Assembly (NCBI RefSeq): GCF_000002415.2
Contig: NC_009914.1
Span: 1,240,001 to 1,304,000, forward strand
Direction: 5' to 3'
DNA: 64,000 nt
DNA from: Plasmodium vivax
Taxonomy: Eukaryota; Apicomplexa; Aconoidasida; Haemosporida; Plasmodiidae
Below, one piece after another: positions 21,327 through 31,500 of the stretch; the stretch's first letter is position 1, and every line of letters begins with the position of its first letter. Below the pieces are notes generated by a model that was not told where the DNA came from, searched no databases, and saw only the letters and a program-made list of their open reading frames with translations. The position numbers and the translations under genes are program-made.

Positions 21327-24300
21327 ATGGATAAGTTTAAAAAATGCAAAAGGAAAAATGTGGGGAGTCTGAAGAAGGCGAAGAGTTTTATTAAAAGAAA
21401 AAAAGACCCCTCGCACGTGAGTAGCAGCGGGAACGGCGCGACGAACGACTTCATCACAAACGTAATTATAAAATACGTGAACCAGAGGAAACATGAAAAG
21501 CAGAAAAATGGAGCGAACGTGCAAAATGAACAGTACAGGCAATTCTTTGCAGACGAAAATGCAAGCGAAATGTTGAAGGAACGCCTGTTTGGAAAAAACG
21601 AAATTGGAGAGATAGATATACTTAAAAATTGCCTCCTTTTTAATGAAAAAAATGAACTTCTCCAAAAAGTGAGCTACACAATTCTGTATGATGTTATAAA
21701 AAAATGTATAGACCACGAACATGTGTTGATGAAGGTGGAAGAATTAGGATTCACAGCTGAAAATATAAGAGACAAAAATGACGAGCATGTAAGCATATGC
21801 TCCAAGTACAAAGCTGACGTTTTTTTTGGGTACATATATAAAAATTTAAAGGCCATAAAAATTACCAAAAATTTTCAATTTCTATGCAAACTTATGAGTG
21901 TGATGAGATTTGTCACGGGTATTATGCCCTATATGTACAAAGTAAAATTTTTATTTTCTCTTTGCTCCATTTTTAATATATACCAGAAGGAGTGCGAGAG
22001 TGGTAGGCAGCACCCAACGGTGCTGGGCATCCCCAAAAGGGGGGGAACTCAACAAGGCGACAGTGCAGCCCCGCAGAATGACACCCTTTTTGTCAGTTCG
22101 GATGAGGAAGACCAATTTTGCCACCTCCTTTTTGAGCTCCTAAATGAGTTAATAAATCTGCACGAGAATTATAACACATACGACGATCACTACCAGGTGT
22201 TTAACTTCTTCGTTTTGAGGTGGATTTTAGTCTACTTCCAAAATAAGCACCCCTTTTTTGCCAAGGGGAAGATGGTGCATTCCTTGGCCAAGGTGAAATA
22301 CGTCATGTTGTTATTCACTCTGTTGAGGAGGCTACACGAGAGTGCAAGTAAGATAGCGGTTTTGGAGAGCAAAGTTTGCGGCGGAGGGGGAAACGCGCTA
22401 AGTGGTACCCTCGCGGGGGGGATCCACATGATGGAAAATAACCGTGTAGAGGCAGACTGTACGATTTACCACCCACCTGAGGAGGAAGGCACAAATGCGC
22501 CTCTCCTTCCGAATGAGCAGCAGGCCTTCAAATATGGAGCGGCCCACCCAAGCGAAGCAACCCTGTTAGACGTACTACACCAAAATGAGAACGTAAAAAA
22601 TGAGAAAATAAAAAGTAACCAAGTCGAATTAAAGACCATGTTGGAGAGCTTTTACGATAAGGTCGATTTGCAAGTGGAAAGGAGGTTCAAAGAAGTGAAG
22701 GACACCATGAATACCCTCACGCAGAGTGTATTTATGACGGCCTACAATTTAATTAGCAGCATGCACATTGTACATAGACACATCGCATTGCTGCATTTTT
22801 CTTTTAATTTTTTAAAAATGAAATCTTTTGAATATTCCTACTTTATCATTTTTAATGCATTTCAATTGCTTAACAAATTGTTAACGGTCCAGAATTTTGC
22901 AATTCACCCGATGATCTTTTTGGCTACCCAAGAGGTTTTCTCCTTTTACGAAAATGTGGTCATTCATTTGTATAAGGGGAAGGATGATCCGCAGGAGGAG
23001 TTCTACCAGTTTTGCGAAAAGTTTAATTCCAAGCATAGTGGAGTCTATTCATCCGTTTTGAAGAAAATTTGGAGTTTGTACATGCTCATAATTTCGGATG
23101 AATACGTCAAAAGAGAGAAAGGAGGAGGGAACCCCACTGAGGGCAACCTGCATTTTGTTCTTAACCAGGTGGAGAAACAGACAGACGCACCAGAAGGGAG
23201 CAACAAATTAACCAGTATACTAAGAATCACCGATTTGGAATTCCCAACAGAGTACAAAATGATCATCCTCAAATCTGCAGATGAGACGTACAAGAACTGC
23301 CTAACGAATTGCCTATCGAAGACATTTCGCATACTAGGCTTCAGCACCTTTTTCGAAGAATATTTTTTTTTCACCAGCAGGGAGTTGCTCTCCAAGGATG
23401 TGTTCATACTGAATAGAGTTTTAAAAGATACCAACAAGACGTACCACGGAGGGAATTTCAAATTTCTCATCAATTTTTTCTACCCTTTACTTATGCATTT
23501 CATCGATTTGTATGAAAGGGAAGAAGAGTATACCATTAAGAGGAAGTGCTTTTTAGGCTATATAAAAAATGTGCTGGTCCATTTCTCGCGGGCATTAAAT
23601 GACTGCATCAATTTGTACTATTTCGTCTCTACCAATCTGGAGGACTTATACATATTGGTAACCAAATTCACCAACTGTAATGATTTCCACTTGCTGCCAC
23701 TGTTTGTTAATTTTTTCAAGAATTTTTACCTGTCCACGCTGAAGGCCAACGGTCAGGGGGCACAGTGGTCCCCCTACAGTGTACATTATGACCAAGCGGG
23801 GAGAGACATTAAGTGCAAATATAGCCTCTTAAATTTAAAGAAAAATAATTTCTTCTTAAACCACATTTCGGACAACTTGCTGAAAATATTTTTGCCCAGA
23901 TTTATCTCCATTGTGACGTCTCACTATGAGCAGAAGTTTGCTAGCGCCGCTTTGCAGTCGAGCGGAAATAGGACCGGTGTATCCATGGTCATTGAAAGTT
24001 TTTCAAATTTGCTACACGTTGCTTTGCAGTTTTCTTCCGACGCAAATTTGAGTGAAGTGCTGAGTCTCCTCGAGCAGGTCATCCTCAGGAACGAAATTGA
24101 GAAGGAAATTTATTCCCTCATTAGCATAATCATTGTGTTGAAAATTTTAACTCCATTTTTTACCTATGAGGAACTCACCCTCTGCTCGCTGTATTACCAG
24201 AAGTTGCTGCATTTGGTGGGCGAGCTGGTCAGTAGGAAAATGTCCTCCATAAGGGGTTCATTACGCGGCTTGAGGGGGAGAAGGGCGGACAGAGGAGGGG

Positions 24301-26909
24301 CGAATAATCAATTGGAAAAACCTATCGGAGGGGGGAATCGCCGTATGAGAAGCGCAGAACAGGGCTGTTGCGTCAACCCCATCGGCGTGAGCGCAAATGT
24401 AAATACAAATGCAAATACAAATATAAATGCCCAGTTTGAACTTCCAACCCAGGTGAATGGAGAAATGGGCGCAACGGCAATGGGCAGTCAAAATGGGCTC
24501 CCTCCGCTGAGCAGTAATGGAATCCGCGGGCAGCATGACAACTTGATGCAGATTGACTGCGCGGGCGCCCCCTTTGGCGACCCCCCCCAGGTGCAGGCTG
24601 CCCAGTGTGGAGACACCCCCACTGCGCGCAGCAAAGGAAGAAGAAATTCTAAGAGCACCACGCGAAGGGGAAACAAGGATCAAAAAAGTATCGACAAAAA
24701 GGGCAAAATTAGAGGCCTCATTAAGAAGGAAAAGCGAAAAAACGACTCCGCGAAAAAGGAAAAGGCAAGAAGGACAAAAATTACAAAAGAGCTAAAAATG
24801 GACGTCGAAAAGTACAAATTTGTGAGGATCCTCATATACGACAATGTTGCGGCGCTGTTTAAATATTTCGGAAATATATTTTCAAAAAGAAATAACTATA
24901 GGGACTCCAGTGGTGGGGTTAGCATAAATATGGGCTGCTCCACCAGTGGGATATGCGAGAGCGTACCAAGTGGCATGCGCCACATGAGCAGAAACGAGAG
25001 GCTCATCCTTAGCAATGTATATGTGGACGGCAGAGTGGTCCAGAGCAAACTCCCCGCCATGATGACCAAGGAGAATATCCTCCCCTTTTTCGATAACCTA
25101 GACAGCTATAATATAAATAAGTATATTAAAAAATTTTACGTGTACCTGAATGGCCTGACGTTTTACCTAAAAGAGGGGAAACTTCTCGATAGGGACTACT
25201 GCCACGAGTTATTTTTTGAAATGCTGCCACTCATAATGAAGGCCCTATTTTACATCAACAAAAAGTTCACCACCAAGTTGAGGAGAAATAGCCTATTTGA
25301 ACATATAACTCAATTGGGTTCATCCAATTTGAAAGCATTATTTCTGCACGTGACGCCAGGTTTGTTGGTGGAAGAAGCCAGTTGCAAGAAGATAGCCATT
25401 TACCTTCTCTACTTGCTTGTAAGAAGGTACAAAATTGAGTATGGGGACCAGGTACAGTTATTCAGTGTTTGTGTAGCCCTATCAAATGGTAGTGAGAAGA
25501 GCCTCTTAAAAATTTTCGTAAAATTTTTGCTCACCTGTGTAAAACACTTTAGAAAAGACCTCATCCTGGGGAACATGCCACAGCTCATGAATCTTCTTAA
25601 TACCATTTCACAAATGAAGAGGAGGGCACTTAACTACCTCGTTGAGAAATTTCTCTACAGATTATACCTCTTTGTAAGCGAATCTGAGGTAGTAACGGAA
25701 CAGAAGGAGAAACCGCACGATGTTATTATGACCTACTTGTCCAAGGCGAATAGGAAAATGTTCAACAAAATGGTACAGAAGAAGGGGCTCCACGGTAGTG
25801 AAAATAGGAGCGATAGAAGCGATGATGATGATGGTGTGCGTGGAAGGCGACTGGCTCACCACCAGAGGAGAGACAAACTGAAAAGCAGAGATGCCCAAAT
25901 AACGGCCAATTCATCAGACGAAGGGTCGTCCGTCATGTCCTATGCCCTTTCGGAGGAGGATGCGCTGTCCGAATCGAGCGGGGCGAGTGAGCAGGGAGGG
26001 GCGCTACTGAACAAGGGAAGAAACAAACGCGGTAAGAAGCATACGAAGCAGGCGAAGCAGACGAGCCAGACAAACAACCGCAATTTGAAGGCAAAAAATC
26101 AGAACCGCAGTTTGGCCAACTTTTTCGACAATTTAAAAAGCATGAGGGGGCAGAAGGAGACGAGCTACATAAAAGCCGCCGTGGACGACATCCTGCAGGG
26201 CCAAAATAAAAGAAAAAGAAAAAAAGAAAAGGGAAAGGAGAAGGGGAAACAGAACGGCAACGAGAAAGAGACCAATGTCAAAGTCAACCGAAACGTAAGT
26301 GATGTGCTCAACAACTTGGGAAGCTCCCTTTTTAAGAACAAAGCAAAGTTTAACATCCCCTTATCGAATGAAAAGGAAATAAACGACCTATTTGGCGAAC
26401 AGTATTTCGTGAAGCGAGGGTTGAGGAAGGAAAGGAAAAGGGCAAGCGGAGGAGGAGGTCAGTCTGGCCACCGAAACTCCGACTATGACCATAGCGATGG
26501 TGATGAAGACGAGGGGGATGACGCAAATGTAGAAGTGGGACTGGATGGAAAGATTATTATCCACCCTGTAAATGCGAATTTGCAAAATGCGAGAAATAAA
26601 AAGAAAGACGATGTGATGAACAGAAAGTATAACCCCCTGAATGAGAAGCAAAACATGCACGCCAAACTGAAGTTACACAACAAACAGAAAAATAAAAAAA
26701 AAGCGAACACCTTCGTCACGGCGGATAAAAAGGCATACACGTCGAAGAAGGGAAAGGGGGACATCATCAAGAAGGACAAACTACTCCCCTACTCGTACGT
26801 TGAGTTGAAGCCTATTATGACCAAAGACAAATTTAGGACCAAAACGCTGCACGCATTTCGATCAATTAAGAATAATTCCAAGAGAAGGGCCAGGAGGGGG
26901 AAAAACTGA
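21327..26909 (+). CDS. RRP12: RRP12-like ribosomal RNA processing protein
   Basis: A single exon of 1860 residues. The N-terminus is very basic (a probable nucleolar signal) and most of the body is helical, consistent with a HEAT-repeat array. The best evidence for RRP12 is the C-terminal tail. It has a DGKIIIH strand (about 1750), then SKKGKGDIIKKDKLLPYSY near 1805-1825, which matches the family pattern KxKGDxxKKxKxxPYAYxPL, and it ends in a basic stretch. RRP12 is a karyopherin-like factor needed to mature and export 40S and 60S pre-ribosomes. Low-complexity inserts occur near 320-420, 975-1165 (with an Asn/Thr/Ala NANTN stretch) and 1485-1640. The helical body is too diverged to confirm by eye, so other HEAT-type nucleolar proteins remain possible. 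No upstream exon is apparent. Confidence 0.78.
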   Translation: MDKFKKCKRKNVGSLKKAKSFIKRKKDPSHVSSSGNGATNDFITNVIIKYVNQRKHEKQKNGANVQNEQYRQFFADENASEMLKERLFGKNEIGEIDILKNCLLFNEKNELLQKVSYTILYDVIKKCIDHEHVLMKVEELGFTAENIRDKNDEHVSICSKYKADVFFGYIYKNLKAIKITKNFQFLCKLMSVMRFVTGIMPYMYKVKFLFSLCSIFNIYQKECESGRQHPTVLGIPKRGGTQQGDSAAPQNDTLFVSSDEEDQFCHLLFELLNELINLHENYNTYDDHYQVFNFFVLRWILVYFQNKHPFFAKGKMVHSLAKVKYVMLLFTLLRRLHESASKIAVLESKVCGGGGNALSGTLAGGIHMMENNRVEADCTIYHPPEEEGTNAPLLPNEQQAFKYGAAHPSEATLLDVLHQNENVKNEKIKSNQVELKTMLESFYDKVDLQVERRFKEVKDTMNTLTQSVFMTAYNLISSMHIVHRHIALLHFSFNFLKMKSFEYSYFIIFNAFQLLNKLLTVQNFAIHPMIFLATQEVFSFYENVVIHLYKGKDDPQEEFYQFCEKFNSKHSGVYSSVLKKIWSLYMLIISDEYVKREKGGGNPTEGNLHFVLNQVEKQTDAPEGSNKLTSILRITDLEFPTEYKMIILKSADETYKNCLTNCLSKTFRILGFSTFFEEYFFFTSRELLSKDVFILNRVLKDTNKTYHGGNFKFLINFFYPLLMHFIDLYEREEEYTIKRKCFLGYIKNVLVHFSRALNDCINLYYFVSTNLEDLYILVTKFTNCNDFHLLPLFVNFFKNFYLSTLKANGQGAQWSPYSVHYDQAGRDIKCKYSLLNLKKNNFFLNHISDNLLKIFLPRFISIVTSHYEQKFASAALQSSGNRTGVSMVIESFSNLLHVALQFSSDANLSEVLSLLEQVILRNEIEKEIYSLISIIIVLKILTPFFTYEELTLCSLYYQKLLHLVGELVSRKMSSIRGSLRGLRGRRADRGGANNQLEKPIGGGNRRMRSAEQGCCVNPIGVSANVNTNANTNINAQFELPTQVNGEMGATAMGSQNGLPPLSSNGIRGQHDNLMQIDCAGAPFGDPPQVQAAQCGDTPTARSKGRRNSKSTTRRGNKDQKSIDKKGKIRGLIKKEKRKNDSAKKEKARRTKITKELKMDVEKYKFVRILIYDNVAALFKYFGNIFSKRNNYRDSSGGVSINMGCSTSGICESVPSGMRHMSRNERLILSNVYVDGRVVQSKLPAMMTKENILPFFDNLDSYNINKYIKKFYVYLNGLTFYLKEGKLLDRDYCHELFFEMLPLIMKALFYINKKFTTKLRRNSLFEHITQLGSSNLKALFLHVTPGLLVEEASCKKIAIYLLYLLVRRYKIEYGDQVQLFSVCVALSNGSEKSLLKIFVKFLLTCVKHFRKDLILGNMPQLMNLLNTISQMKRRALNYLVEKFLYRLYLFVSESEVVTEQKEKPHDVIMTYLSKANRKMFNKMVQKKGLHGSENRSDRSDDDDGVRGRRLAHHQRRDKLKSRDAQITANSSDEGSSVMSYALSEEDALSESSGASEQGGALLNKGRNKRGKKHTKQAKQTSQTNNRNLKAKNQNRSLANFFDNLKSMRGQKETSYIKAAVDDILQGQNKRKRKKEKGKEKGKQNGNEKETNVKVNRNVSDVLNNLGSSLFKNKAKFNIPLSNEKEINDLFGEQYFVKRGLRKERKRASGGGGQSGHRNSDYDHSDGDEDEGDDANVEVGLDGKIIIHPVNANLQNARNKKKDDVMNRKYNPLNEKQNMHAKLKLHNKQKNKKKANTFVTADKKAYTSKKGKGDIIKKDKLLPYSYVELKPIMTKDKFRTKTLHAFRSIKNNSKRRARRGKN

Positions 26910-27424
26910 GCGGTGCCGCAGCTGCACAAGGAGGGGCACAGCAAATCAGCCTTGTTGCCCAAGCTGGAGGGCTAAAAATTGGCACGTCGCTTTTTACGCC
27001 TGGACGTACCAAACATGTTGCTCTTTCACTTCCCCCCTTTTCTTTTTTTTTTTATTGCGTTTGTACACTTCCACTCATCTTTATTTTTCATTCTACGCAT
27101 TTTTGCCACTATTCGTGTTGTATTTTTTTTCGGCCTCTATGCATTCCCGTTTTCAACCCGTGAAATAGTGAAAACTGTATGTAAGAAAGAGGAAAAATTT
27201 TATTTTGCGAGTGAAAAGGGTGAGCGCAAATTTGTTCCTCTTATTCACTTTCGCACAATTTGAAGATAAAAACTGAAGTGGCAATTTCATCTTTTTTTTT
27301 TTAATGCATTTTGTTTGCAACGAATGTGTGGGCGGTCCCCTTGGGGGAAGCGTGGCCAACTGACACGCGAAGTTGCGCTAGGAGGCAGCATAGAAAGCGT
27401 CCATCGGGCGTAAGAAATGAAGTT

Positions 27425-27540
27425 CGTGCGTGGATGCGGCCGTGCGTGGATGTGGCCGCACATGTATGTAACCGCGCATGTATGCTGCCGGGCGTGGTGC
27501 TGCCCTGCATGTATGCCACCGCGCGTGTATGCGCCGCGCG
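27425..27540. repeat. Degenerate 17-18 bp repeat, GCCGCGCATGTATGC-like
   Basis: About six imperfect copies share a GCC/ACCGCGC plus TGTATG or GTGGATG core. The copies are diverged, so this looks like an old array. Confidence 0.5.
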
Positions 27541-27717
27541 CCAATTTGGTGCCACACATATAGGGGGGCATTTCGTTTCACCCGGCAACTGACTATTCTC
27601 CACATAAATCGTTGCGCAAAAATTCGGGGTGTTAATTTTGCGGACTAGCAAATTGCACTTGAGTGTTAAGCGGATTTTTTTGTCCTGCCATGTTGCATTG
27701 TTTGTTCGCATGCTTGG

Positions 27718-27840
27718 TTTTTCGCCTCTTTCGCCTCTTTCGCCTCTTTCGCCTCTTTCGCCTCTTTCGCCTCTTTCGCCTTTTTCACCTTTTTTGCTTC
27801 TTTCACCTTTTTTGCCTTTTTTCCCCCTTTTTTTTCCCAC
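27718..27840. repeat. 9-bp minisatellite TTTCGCCTC, then degenerate pyrimidine tract
   Basis: About seven perfect TTTCGCCTC units (27718-27780) decay into TTTTTCACC/TTTTTGCC-like units and C/T-rich sequence to about 27840. The strand is almost free of purines for 120 bp. Confidence 0.9.
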
Positions 27841-28006
27841 CATTGCGCGCGTCCGTTTTTAACGCCAAGGGGGAGAATTGCCCAAAACGGTGGGGCGTTG
27901 CGCGGAAAAGGGGTGAAAGCGGTAAAAGTTCATTCTCCCCCTGTAGGGAAGCGCGAAAGGGTAAGCGGCGAAACGCAGAGCGGCACAACGTAACGTAAAG
28001 CAGATC

Positions 28007-28045
28007 AACGCAACACAACGCAACACAACGCAACACAACACAACG
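28007..28045. repeat. AACGCAACAC tandem repeat
   Basis: Four or so copies of a 10-bp unit AACGCAACAC, the last reduced to AACACAACG. Confidence 0.8.
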
Positions 28046-28509
28046 TGCTGCAAACGCACATGTGCACAGTGCGCCCGTGGGACGAATTGGCAAAGCGGGC
28101 GAACCACTTGGGACAGCTAAAAGGGGGTTATGCAATCCCCCCCAAATACCCACCAAGGATAACGCCAAACACATGGCGAAAGCACCACTTCTCATTTAAT
28201 ATGAATCTACTGTACGCGTTTATCGCTTACCCAGTTGCATGTGCAAGTGCAAGAGCACACGTGAGAATTAGCGGCCCCCCGAAGGGAACCGCGCGAAGGT
28301 GTATCTCCTCAAAAAGGAACCCCTACAGGAATTTGCCGTTACAAATCGATTGATTGAGAGGTTTTCCCCCCCTAATGCTGCGCATGCGGGAACAGGCTCC
28401 TTATGCATATATATCTACACGTAGGAGCATACAACAGTTTCAATGCCCCCTCACTTCATGTGTGCATTTGCTTCTACAAAATTGTGAAAAGGTGTAACCA
28501 AATGAGAAA

Positions 28510-31500
28510 ATGCTGAAGAGGGCAGTTGATGAAAACACGGGGGTGAGTAAGCACCCCCCCCAGAAGGCGAGATCAAAATCTGTTTCCATCTTCTCGTTTT
28601 TTAAAAAAAAAAAGAAAAAAAAAAGCAATTCCAATGACAGCGTGATTTCCACAAGCAACGACTCCTTTCAACTCACCCCCGGAGAAGGGAACAAAAAGGA
28701 ACGGACCGGTAAAGGTGGAAGGGAAAAACAAAATACGATGGACGAAGAATCGGCGACTGAAAGTAGAAAGGCAAACTGCAAAGACAACGCTGCAAACACA
28801 GCACATAGCGAATACACACAAAATTACAACGAATGTGAAGGGGTGAAAAATTCTCATTTAAAAAAAAAAAGAGAAAGTTTCTTCCAAAAAATTAATATAT
28901 TGCAAAAATTTAAAAATTACAAAAAAAAAAATGCCACCGGTACATTTCACACAGGTCATAACGCAAGCTCTGCATCAGCTAATGATGAAGACAGGGAGGG
29001 AGAAACGAGCAGTTTCAACAAAAAGGGAAGTAGAGGCCATGTGGACTACACCAAAATGTACACCAATTTGAAGAAGAACAAAAGCTACAGCATAAAAGAC
29101 GAATTAAACAGCTTGAAGAACAAAGCCCAAATGCTGCGTAATAACATTCATTTTAATGGGAAAAGAAAAACAGATAAAGGGAGGCTAATCCTTAAAGGTG
29201 TTAACTGCAGTAGTGAAATTATTCGTAATGCAGACGAGAGGGATTCTTCCTCCTGTGAGGCAAACTCGCTGTTAACAAATTTTAAAATGAAAAGCAACAA
29301 ATTGAAATTTGATGAAGAGGACTCAGTGGAAAAAATGGGCAACCCTGGTAGGGAGCAAAAGGAGGAAAGAGAGTACATCTTCGATAGGAGCTCCGACATC
29401 GAAGTGTGGGACGAGGTGAAAAGTGTCCGTGGGAACAACGCCGACGAGCCAGAGGGACTCAACTCCAACAGCAATGTGATAGATTTTAACGAATACGCGT
29501 ACGAGGAGAAGAGGGAAGACGAGGCCTATTTGGCTGAATCGAGCGGGGTGGAGAGTGTAACTACCGGGGGGAGGGGTGCCCCAAACGTTGGCGCAGGCGG
29601 TGAGAGCGGCGAAAGTGGCATACGCAGCAAACGTGATGAGCGCGATGGTTGCCGCGGGGGGGAGCCCAAACGAACAAGCGAGTTCTCCTTCGCAGGAAGT
29701 AAAGTCGAACTGGTGCGAAATGTGCAGTCAAATATAAACGATAACGTGAGGGCGATCAGTAAATATGCGCTGTATGGTAACAACATGGGGGGAACGGAGG
29801 CAACAACTACCCAAGAGGGAGAAAAATTAACCAGCAAAGAGGTTATAACTACCTCTCAGTATGATGAACACAGAACGAATGAAGACGTACACAAGGGGTG
29901 CTCTACATCGAAAGGGCACCACGATGACCACCATCCACAAGGGAAAGACTCATTAGAATGTATTCCCATCGATAGGGGAGAAAATCAGGCGCAAAAGGAA
30001 ATCATAATAAAGTTAATGTATAACAATAATGGGATTTATTTTAACCAAGATGAAAATGGGACAGGGGGGGTTCCCTCAAGACGTGCCAGCACAGCTAAGG
30101 TCCCGTCACACGATAAGGTGAATTCCTATCCTTATGAAAGCAAATCTGTAAATGTAAGCAGAAGTGGAAGCACAATTTTGCATCCCATTCGGCAGCAAGG
30201 AACATATGAGAAGGTGACGAACCAGACAAAGGGTAACAATAAATATGTTAACGCACGCAATGAAGATGCACATAGAAAGTTTAGCAGTCCAAAGGATAGT
30301 AGGGGGCATTACTGGGGAGCTAAATCGCAAGGAAATGCACCGAGAGGGGATACCCACTGTTTGGGGAACCCCCAGGAGAAGCGCAGCAGCGGAAATGCGA
30401 AAGGAGAAAATAAAAAAAAAAAAAACCTAAATGACACAACAGAGGAGGCAATCGAAGGAGGGAAAAAAGACAACATAATTAATAAGTACCTTATCGACCC
30501 CTTATATAATTTATTTGTTCAGCCGAAGGATGAAGCGGATGACCCGCACCTTCAGAATAATAATATAAAGTTCCTACCCTCCCAAGGGGGGAGAAACTAC
30601 ACCAACGAATTGCAAAAAACGTACAGAGCATTGTACGATATATATGACGGCTCATATGCAGGTTGTGGTGTGCAATACAGAGCACATCCAAATGAAGGCG
30701 GCAGGATGAACATGGCACACCACTCGTTCAGTCGAAATGTGGACGGCAACACAGGAGTGAGCTCCTCCGCGCAAAGTAGGGGCATTCCCCTGAATAATCA
30801 AATTGATGGGAGCAGAATATATATGTGTCCCCTAAGTAGAAGCAAATCCATGAATAAAGAAAATGCGCCTCCCTTTGAGCACATTCAGAAGGAGGCGTCC
30901 AATTTGAGCGTCAAAGCTACCCACCAGGGTTACCTAAATAAGGCTAGTCTGCATGATACACAGTTTAACGCATTTCATTCGAAGGAGAAGAGGAGAGAAC
31001 CCACCTTCAGGGGGAGAGGCAGTGGAAACCTCCTCAACATGAATGGAATTGCAAACTGTTATAATGGCCCCATTAAAAATATGTGCTCCCTTATGGATTA
31101 TAATTTTATGAGAGGGGGCTACTACCCTCGCCAGGAATGCCTCGCCAGTAAACTTAAGGGAAGAAGCTACACGTTTTGTAAAGAGAACCAAGGGGGGAGT
31201 GGCGGTACCCCAGTCGGGGCGCAGCAAAGTGGCGTCATGAAAAAGTCCTGTACATTTCATGGGTACCAGCAGGGCGCGCACAAGGATGGGCAACCGCGTG
31301 GGTACCGAGGAGTGACCCCTGTGGCGATCCCCATGGTGAGCCCTGCATTATCCCCTATGTTAGCCCCTATGGTGACCCCTATGGCTACCCCTGTGTTAGC
31401 CCCTATGCTAGCAGCCGTGGCACCCCCCAAGGCGCACGCACTGCACAACTGCAGAACGTACTGCCCCGACGTCGGCGGAAAATCCCACCCGCGGGCGAAC

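Larger units (their letters stand above)
26910..28509. other. Intergenic between the RRP12-like gene and the 2210-residue gene
   Basis: No gene is supported. Three unrelated tandem-repeat blocks crowd into 27420-28045, listed separately. Pyrimidine runs lie near 27030-27060 and 27290. Confidence 0.6.
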
